NCBI GenBank assembly: GCA_959596515.1
Contig: CAUFXR010000090.1
Location: 1 to 9,833, forward strand
Length of the DNA: 9,833 nucleotides
Direction of reading: 5' to 3'
Origin: an uncultured Oscillospiraceae bacterium
GTDB lineage: Bacteria > Bacillota > Clostridia > Oscillospirales > Acutalibacteraceae
In this document: positions 6,365 through 9,833 of the stretch, piece by piece
How positions within the stretch are numbered: the first letter of the stretch is position 1
Layout of the letters: the number at the start of each line of letters is the position of its first letter
Made by a program: the position numbers and the translations under genes
The notes under the pieces: generated by a model
Seen by the model: only the letters and a program-made list of their open reading frames with translations
What the model was told of the DNA's origin: nothing
Databases searched by the model: none

Positions 6365-6585
6365 GTTTCTTTCGGCGATCTTTTAGTGCTTTCCGAGCTC
6401 TTTTTCGGCGTTACTTCCGGTCACTCGCTGGTTGGGGCCCTTTTTCAGTGTTTCTTTCAGCTATTCACCTGTGTTTTCCGGGCTCTTCCCCCAGCGTTTC
6501 TTTCGGTCCTTCACTGATACTTTTCGGGCTCTTTTTCGGTGCTTCTTCTGGTTATTCTCTTGTGCTTTCCGGGACCTTTCCCGGT
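6365..6585. repeat. Degenerate 45-bp tandem repeat array, five units
   Basis: Units lie at 6365-6409 (45), 6410-6449 (40), 6450-6495 (46), 6496-6540 (45) and 6541-6585 (45). The consensus runs roughly GTTTCTTTCGGY, a variable middle ending in TGYTTTCCGGG, then CTCTTTTTCGGY. The plus strand is T/C-rich and the minus strand A/G-rich. Many units carry a small CCGGG...CCGG or CCGAG...CGG dyad, best seen in the last unit (CCGGG-ACCTTT-CCCGG). Because stops are few in T/C-rich DNA, two plus frames are open across the array, but no ribosome binding site supports either. It lies directly downstream of the ROK kinase. Confidence 0.8.
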
Positions 6586-6628
6586 CACAAGAAAGGAAAA
6601 GTCCGACCGGTCGGGAAAAGGATTTTTT
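6577..6628 (+). terminator. Possible terminator of the YhcH-ROK operon
   Basis: TTTCCCGGTC (6577-6586) can pair with GAC (6605-6607) plus CGGGAAA (6612-6618), leaving a 4-base bulge. A T6 tract follows at 6623-6628. The 12-bp perfect palindrome CCGACCGGTCGG (6603-6614) is an alternative fold. It lies about 260 bases after the ROK stop, beyond the repeat array, and no closer terminator is visible. Confidence 0.4.
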
Positions 6629-6847
6629 GTTTCCCTTGCTTTATGGCGTTCTGTTAAAATCTTGTATTTCAACAGGATGTCATTGCGGAGAGGCACTGGA
6701 ACAGGTCGCCTAACCGCGCGAATTTTCTTTTATCCTAAATGGGTTTTGAAACCGGGCGCAATATCCTGAAAGATTTCGGCAGCTTGGCTGAGATCTCCGG
6801 TTATCCTCTCGACGGTATTAAAGCCAATTTTCGGGGCATCACGAACC
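6629..6847. other. Gene-poor stretch before the strong terminator
   Basis: No convincing gene is seen. Open frames exist on both strands but lack ribosome binding sites, and both run into the terminator hairpin. The segment 6739-6846 reads as protein-like sequence in one minus frame (containing NTVERITGDLSQAAEIFQDIAPG), which might be a gene fossil or an untranslated RNA ending at 6891. I cannot decide between them. Confidence 0.3.
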
Positions 6848-6891
6848 AAAAGGACCGGCTTCGCAAAAAACGCGAAGCCGGTCCTTTTTTT
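6848..6891. terminator. Strong, probably bidirectional Rho-independent terminator
   Basis: A perfect 13-bp GC-rich stem, GGACCGGCTTCGC (6852-6864) with GCGAAGCCGGTCC (6872-6884), closes a 7-base loop. AAAA (6848-6851) and TTTTTTT (6885-6891) flank it, extending the pairing to 17 bp. The T tract is better on the plus strand, but the A tract gives TTTT on the minus strand, where it would end the amidohydrolase transcript about 145 bases after its stop. Confidence 0.92.
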
Positions 6892-6900
6892 GTCAAAATC

Positions 6901-6957
6901 AACCTGTCCGGGACAGGTACCCCCATAAATCGGGGAAAAAGGAGAAAAAGACAGGTT
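6901..6957. repeat. Cluster of GACAGGT/ACCTGTC palindromic elements (REP-like)
   Basis: ACCTGTC-CGG-GACAGGT (6902-6918) is a perfect hairpin. A further GACAGGTT at 6950-6957 is the exact complement of AACCTGTC at 6901-6908, so two alternative hairpins compete for the same left arm. CCCC/CGGGG around 6921-6935 adds a third small dyad. Downstream to about 7000 come ACAGG and TTTTGTCCCC fragments. It lies between the strong terminator and the amidohydrolase stop. Confidence 0.6.
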
Positions 6958-7034
6958 GTCGGGAAAGAAAACAGGAAACCTTCTTTTGTCCCCTTCATAT
7001 TTTACATAGTAAGGGTAGCGGTTCTGATAGACCG

Positions 7035-7829
7035 TCATTCCAGCTTCAGCAGGCTGGCGGCGTTTTGATACAGGATCTTATCCTTTAACGAAGCGTCGAT
7101 GGGAAGTTCTTTAATAGCCGCCACTGCGGATTTTTGGTCATCCCAGGGAGAATCGGTTCCGAACAGCAGCCTGTCTGGTCTGTGGTTCCGGATAATCCTC
7201 AGGATCTGCTCCTGATCGAACTGTCCCAGGGTAAAACTGGTATCCAGATAAAGATCCCTGCCCACCAGCAATCTTTCCACATCATCCAAATAATTATAGC
7301 CGCCTAAATGAGCCACCACCAAAGTCAGGCCCTCCAGCCGCGGAAGTATTTTAACGATCCGCTCAGGCGTGCAATGATGGCAGTGGGGAAAAGAAACATC
7401 CATGCCGCCGTGAACCAGAACCAAAAGTCCCAGATCCCGGCAAGCCTCCATTAATTCTACCATAGGCTCATCGTCAATAAACAAATCCTGGAAATCCGGA
7501 TGCAGCTTTACGCCGATTAGGCCAGCGTCTCGTATCCGTTTCAGCTCCTCCTGGTAATTCTTATAAAGAGGATGGATTCCGCCTAAGGAAAACAGGCCAT
7601 CCTTGCCGTTGAGGGAAACAGCGAAGTTGTTGATGGATTCCACCTGCTTCGGGCGGGAGGCGATAGGTAGGTTGAGGGAATAATCCACGCCTGCCCTTTT
7701 CATCGAGGCCAGCAGATCTTCCCGCCGGCCGGATAGAACGGATTTTACGTTTCCCGACTGTTCCAGTCCGCCGATAGCTCGGTCGGCGAGGGAATCGGGA
7801 AAAATGTGTGTGTGAAAATCGATGACCAT
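7035..7829 (-). CDS. Amidohydrolase-family metal-dependent hydrolase (TIM barrel)
   Basis: A 264-residue protein of the Amidohydro_2 (PF04909) / ACMSD-like group. The metal and catalytic motifs occur in the right order: FHTHIFPD with H6 and H8 after strand 1, GGIHP at 83-87, GVKLHPDF (K108, H110), LVHGG with H140, AHLGG with H174, and FGTDSPW with D226. All expected metal ligands of a mono- or binuclear hydrolase or decarboxylase are present. An odd HCHHC cluster sits at 149-153 in a loop. The ATG at 7829 has only a modest ribosome binding site (AAGAAGG on the minus strand, 6-8 bases upstream), but MVIDFHTH is the standard N-terminus. The gene is monocistronic and divergent from the MecA-like gene. 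Its substrate is unknown; a small cytoplasmic hydrolase or decarboxylase of metabolism is likely. Confidence 0.93.
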   Translation of the reverse strand: MVIDFHTHIFPDSLADRAIGGLEQSGNVKSVLSGRREDLLASMKRAGVDYSLNLPIASRPKQVESINNFAVSLNGKDGLFSLGGIHPLYKNYQEELKRIRDAGLIGVKLHPDFQDLFIDDEPMVELMEACRDLGLLVLVHGGMDVSFPHCHHCTPERIVKILPRLEGLTLVVAHLGGYNYLDDVERLLVGRDLYLDTSFTLGQFDQEQILRIIRNHRPDRLLFGTDSPWDDQKSAVAAIKELPIDASLKDKILYQNAASLLKLE

Positions 7830-7866
7830 AAAAAAGACCTTCTTTACATTGTCAAAAATTACTGCT

Positions 7867-7894
7867 TTTACAAAGTGGATTTCTTCTATATGAT
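7867..7894 (+). promoter_or_regulatory. Candidate promoter of the MecA-like gene
   Basis: TTTACA (7867-7872) and TATGAT (7889-7894) are separated by 16 bp, about 33 bases before the chosen TTG start. Five of six bases match consensus in each box. The divergent amidohydrolase gene starts within 40 bases, but I see no equally good promoter for it. Confidence 0.6.
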
Positions 7895-7926
7895 AAAAGT
7901 ATAGCTTCTAGGAAGAAGGGTTGACA

Positions 7927-8526
7927 TTGATACTCGAACTAGTCGATGAATCTAGACTATTGATTATATTATCGCCGGAAGACATGGAGGATTACCAGCT
8001 CACCTTTGATTCCCTGGACTGGCAGAACGGGCATTCCCGTTCAGTGATCAAGGAATTTCTCCGAATGGCCTGCCGGCAAAAGGGATTTTGTCCGGGAGAC
8101 AGCCGTCTGCTGATCGAGGCCGTACCCGACGAGGAAGGCTGCGTACTGCTGGTGACCATGCTTCCCGAGGAAAAGGCCAAACGCAGAGTCTACCGGATCA
8201 AGGAAAACCATCCGGTCCTGACTCCGTTTTTGTTCCGGTTCGACCAGGTGGAAAACCTGCTGGCGGCGGTGGACCGGGTCTACCGTCAATTTTACCATCC
8301 GAAAAAGGCGGCGTGCCGCAGCAGGCTTTACCTTTTGAACCGGGCCTACTATCTGATTATGTACGGGGGCAAAAAGCTTCCCTGCCCGGTGGAGATCCTG
8401 CTGACGGAGTACGGCTCCTATGTGGGCAGAGGCCAGCAGGCCGCGGCTCAGATTTTGGAACACGGAAAACTGCTGGCTGGCGAAGACGCCGTCACCACCG
8501 TAGGGCTTCAGCTCGCGCGATGTTAA
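7927..8526 (+). CDS. mecA: MecA-family adaptor protein for ClpC (negative regulator type)
   Basis: A 199-residue protein resembling MecA/YpbH (PF05389), which delivers substrates to the ClpC chaperone/protease. Seen: an N-terminal domain (1-75) with the family's early Ser-x-x-Asp-(M/I)-Glu-Asp motif (residues 16-22, same spacing from Met1 as in Bacillus MecA). A C-terminal domain (about 95-197) contains FRFDQVENLLAAV (like FGDFEDVISL), a strand pair YLLNRAYYLIM, and a terminal EYGSY...ILEHGKLL helix region. The TTG at 7927 is preferred over the TTG at 7921: GAAGGG (7915-7920) abuts 7921 but is six bases from 7927, and family alignment fits 7927. The protein is slightly shorter than Bacillus MecA (218), lacking the long acidic linker. 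Assignment is by motif recall only; the substrate is unknown. Confidence 0.78.
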   Translation: MILELVDESRLLIILSPEDMEDYQLTFDSLDWQNGHSRSVIKEFLRMACRQKGFCPGDSRLLIEAVPDEEGCVLLVTMLPEEKAKRRVYRIKENHPVLTPFLFRFDQVENLLAAVDRVYRQFYHPKKAACRSRLYLLNRAYYLIMYGGKKLPCPVEILLTEYGSYVGRGQQAAAQILEHGKLLAGEDAVTTVGLQLARC

Positions 8527-8878
8527 GCTACGGGAAAAAGCCGGATTTCAGAATCTTTCCCAGAGTTCCCCACCAAAGGCGTCGGCAAATCCCCTCTCAC
8601 TAAAATGGAGAACCACCAGTTAAATTTCAGCTGCGAAACATTCTCCTTTTGAAAACACCAGGGGTTCCATCCCTTGACATAGACAGTGCAAACTCAGCGG
8701 CAGAAACGCGCAAAGCCATGATTCAGCTTGTCTTAATTTTAAAAACCTTGACAAGAATATCCCGCGAATGTTCTCAGGCCAAAAACGAAACCGCGAAGCG
8801 CCCGCGGAACCCCTTTTCCAGCCCATACCTGCCGTCCACTTTTCCCGGCAAGGTTCCGACTCCCTATATGGCCTCAAA
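8527..8878. other. 352-base intergenic region between convergent mecA-like and rpe genes
   Basis: Apart from the rpe terminator (8781-8807) no gene is supported. Open frames on both strands lack ribosome binding sites and have implausible composition. CTTGTC (8727-8732) and GACAAG (8750-8755) form a weak inverted repeat around an A/T-rich core. Two TTGACA hexamers (8674-8679, 8748-8753) lack matching -10 boxes. No clear terminator for the mecA-like gene is visible. Confidence 0.5.
8781..8807 (-). terminator. Probable terminator of rpe
   Basis: On the minus strand CCGCG (complement of 8803-8807) pairs with CGCGG (complement of 8791-8795) across a 7-base loop, followed by TTTCGTTTTT (complement of 8781-8790). 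It lies about 70 bases after the rpe stop. The stem is short but GC-only. Confidence 0.55.
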
Positions 8879-9523
8879 TCAGGCGTTTTGCAGTTCCCTG
8901 ATCGCAGCTGCCACATCCGGCGCTTTGAACACGCCTGTGCCCGCTACGCATACGTCTACACCGGCGGCAGCGGCCTCCCGGGCGGTCTCACTGTTGATTC
9001 CCCCGTCCACCTCTACCAAAACGTTTAAGCCGCGGCGCTTTGCCTCGGCTTTTATTTTCTTTACCTTTTCCAGACACTCCGGAATCAGTTTCTGACCGCC
9101 AAAACCGGGCTCTACTGTCATCACCAGCACCATATACAGCTTATCCAAATAAGGGAAAACCGCCTCGGCTTCTGTCTTCGGCTTGATGGACAAGCTGGCG
9201 TTGCAGCCCGCTTTCCGGATTTGATCCAGCGCAGGAGCGATATAGGGCTCCGCCTCCAGGTGGAACGTAATATTATCCGCACCGGCATCCAAATAATCCT
9301 GGAAATAGCGGCTGGGCCTATCCACCATCAAATGAACGTCAAAGGGCACGTCGGTATAAGGACGAATCGCCTTGATTACCGCCGGGCCAAAACTGATATT
9401 GGGAACAAAATTGCCATCCATCACATCCAGATGAATGTAATCAGCGCCCCCCTGAGTGACCTTCTGAATCTCATCCGCCATATGAGCGAAATCGCAGGCC
9501 AGCACCGATGGAGATACTTTCAT
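8879..9523 (-). CDS. rpe: Ribulose-phosphate 3-epimerase
   Basis: A 214-residue TIM-barrel enzyme, full length for the family. It interconverts D-ribulose 5-phosphate and D-xylulose 5-phosphate in the non-oxidative pentose phosphate pathway, in the cytoplasm. Seen in order: SPSVLACDF at 4-12 (Ser5-type substrate contact); HLDVMDGNFVPN with metal ligands H31 and D33; FDVHLMV with H64; TVEPGFGGQK at 136-145 (mobile loop); EVDGGIN with the catalytic D173; and the phosphate site AGTGVF at 194-199. The usual NP in the strand-5 motif is KP here (SIKPKT, 112-117), a variant I believe is common in Clostridia. ATG 9523 follows AGGAGG (complement of 9533-9538) by nine bases. A paralogous sugar-phosphate epimerase (allulose-6-P type) is the only real alternative. 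It appears to be transcribed alone. Confidence 0.95.
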   Translation of the reverse strand: MKVSPSVLACDFAHMADEIQKVTQGGADYIHLDVMDGNFVPNISFGPAVIKAIRPYTDVPFDVHLMVDRPSRYFQDYLDAGADNITFHLEAEPYIAPALDQIRKAGCNASLSIKPKTEAEAVFPYLDKLYMVLVMTVEPGFGGQKLIPECLEKVKKIKAEAKRRGLNVLVEVDGGINSETAREAAAAGVDVCVAGTGVFKAPDVAAAIRELQNA

Positions 9524-9537
9524 ACCAAACAGCCTCC

Positions 9538-9591
9538 TTAAAAGCGCCCGCCAGCAAAGAACACTGTGAAAAGGCGCTCGCGTTTCTGCAT
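9538..9591 (-). CDS. Possible 17-residue leader ORF upstream of rpe
   Basis: On the minus strand an ATG at 9591 opens a 17-codon frame (MQKRERLFTVFFAGGRF) ending in TAA at 9538-9540. GGAG lies six bases upstream of the ATG, and its stop directly touches the AGGAGG of rpe. That geometry allows translational coupling or a regulatory leader peptide. Against it, the candidate rpe promoter would start transcription almost at this ribosome binding site, giving a very short leader. It could also be chance. No known attenuator peptide is recognised. Confidence 0.35.
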   Translation of the reverse strand: MQKRERLFTVFFAGGRF

Positions 9592-9607
9592 TTCATTCTC
9601 CTTTTCT

Positions 9608-9636
9608 ATTTTAGACGAAAATCCGTGATTCCGCAA
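9608..9636 (-). promoter_or_regulatory. Candidate rpe promoter
   Basis: On the minus strand TTGCGG (complement of 9631-9636) and TAAAAT (complement of 9608-9613) are separated by exactly 17 bp. Transcription would start near 9601, about 78 bases before the rpe start. The -35 box is imperfect. Confidence 0.5.
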
Positions 9637-9770
9637 GAGGCGGTAAAACCCGCTTGCCCAAAGTGCTCTGCGCTTTTCTATAATTCATTCACTGGCGGTA
9701 TCTTCCCCTTGTCGGGAAGGATCCGCGAAATGGAGAAAAATGGTCGAAGGATTCCGAACCGAAGACAAGG
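9637..9770. other. Intergenic DNA without a recognised gene
   Basis: Between the rpe promoter and the terminator of the gene off the right edge I see no coding frame with a ribosome binding site. A small TTCCC-CTTGTC-GGGAA dyad lies near 9702-9718. Confidence 0.4.
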
Positions 9771-9801
9771 AAAAATCCGCAGGCGTATCCTACGCCTGCG
9801 G
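9771..9801 (-). terminator. Rho-independent terminator of a gene beyond the right edge
   Basis: CCGCAGGCGTA (9777-9787) and TACGCCTGCGG (9791-9801) form a perfect 11-bp stem with a 3-base loop. On the minus strand it is followed by ATTTTT (complement of 9771-9776); on the plus strand no T tract follows. It implies a minus-strand gene ending to the right, transcribed separately from rpe. Confidence 0.85.
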
Positions 9802-9833
9802 GGACCGGAAGCCCCCGCCAATGAACGAGTCAC

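Noticed and set aside
6331..6657. 108-codon Phe-rich plus frame as a gene
   Set aside because: No ribosome binding site, composition set by T/C-rich repeats, and another plus frame is equally open; kept only as a repeat finding.
7921..7926. TTGACA as a -35 box at 7921
   Set aside because: No -10 box lies 16-18 bases downstream, and the hexamer falls at the ribosome binding site/start region of the mecA-like gene.
8088..8603. Arg/Gly-rich plus frame overlapping the mecA-like gene
   Set aside because: It is an out-of-frame shadow of a gene with recognisable domains.
8674..8753. Promoters from TTGACA at 8674 and 8748
   Set aside because: Neither has a -10-like hexamer at proper spacing or a gene downstream.
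8620..8916. 98-codon minus frame overlapping the end of rpe
   Set aside because: No ribosome binding site, unusual composition, and it crosses the probable rpe terminator.

Overview
The window looks like chromosomal DNA from a low-to-mid G+C Gram-positive (Bacillota), most likely a gut-type Clostridia/Oscillospirales member. The evidence is strong AGGAGG ribosome binding sites, GTG and TTG starts, a PadR / HAAS-DUF1700 / DUF4097 operon, a MecA-type Clp adaptor, a YhcH plus ROK-kinase pair, and roughly balanced base composition with A/T-rich promoters. This is a family-level inference; no rRNA or other strong taxonomic marker is present. There is no phage, transposase, tRNA, rRNA or CRISPR array.

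Layout, left to right. (1) 1-184 is a five-unit, ~37-bp intergenic tandem repeat that touches the window edge. (2) 326-2146 (minus) encodes a large predicted lipoprotein with a C-terminal membrane anchor, of unknown function. (3) 2147-2559 is a divergent regulatory region. It has a GC-rich, hairpin-rich probable leader for the lipoprotein, a perfect AT-rich inverted repeat beside three 7-bp direct repeats, and a strong forward promoter with overlapping dyads that look like a PadR operator. (4) 2560-4786 (plus) is a tightly coupled three-gene operon (PadR regulator, HAAS/DUF1700 membrane protein, DUF4097 beta-helical membrane protein) joined by two ATGA overlaps and closed by a strong terminator. 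(5) 4906-6319 (plus) is a YhcH-family protein followed by a ROK sugar kinase, a pair often linked to sialic acid or N-acetyl-hexosamine use. (6) 6320-7034 is a 715-bp gene-poor stretch holding a degenerate 45-bp tandem array, a GC palindrome with a T tract, a very strong terminator and a cluster of GACAGGT palindromes. (7) 7035-7829 (minus) is a TIM-barrel amidohydrolase, divergent from (8) 7927-8526 (plus), a MecA-family adaptor with a TTG start. (9) 8527-8878 has no gene but holds a terminator for (10) 8879-9523 (minus), ribulose-phosphate 3-epimerase, which is preceded by a possible 17-codon leader ORF and a promoter. (11) 9771-9801 is a minus-strand terminator for a gene lying beyond the right edge.

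How they may work together. The PadR/HAAS/DUF4097 operon and the divergent lipoprotein probably form a cell-envelope-associated regulatory module sharing one control region. YhcH plus ROK suggests amino-sugar catabolism. Rpe belongs to the pentose phosphate pathway. MecA belongs to ClpC-dependent proteolysis. The amidohydrolase substrate is unknown. The most unusual material is non-coding: two unrelated minisatellite-like arrays, the palindrome cluster at 6901-6957, and the possible leader ORF before rpe. I do not see a convincing wholly new system; the best leads are listed as findings.
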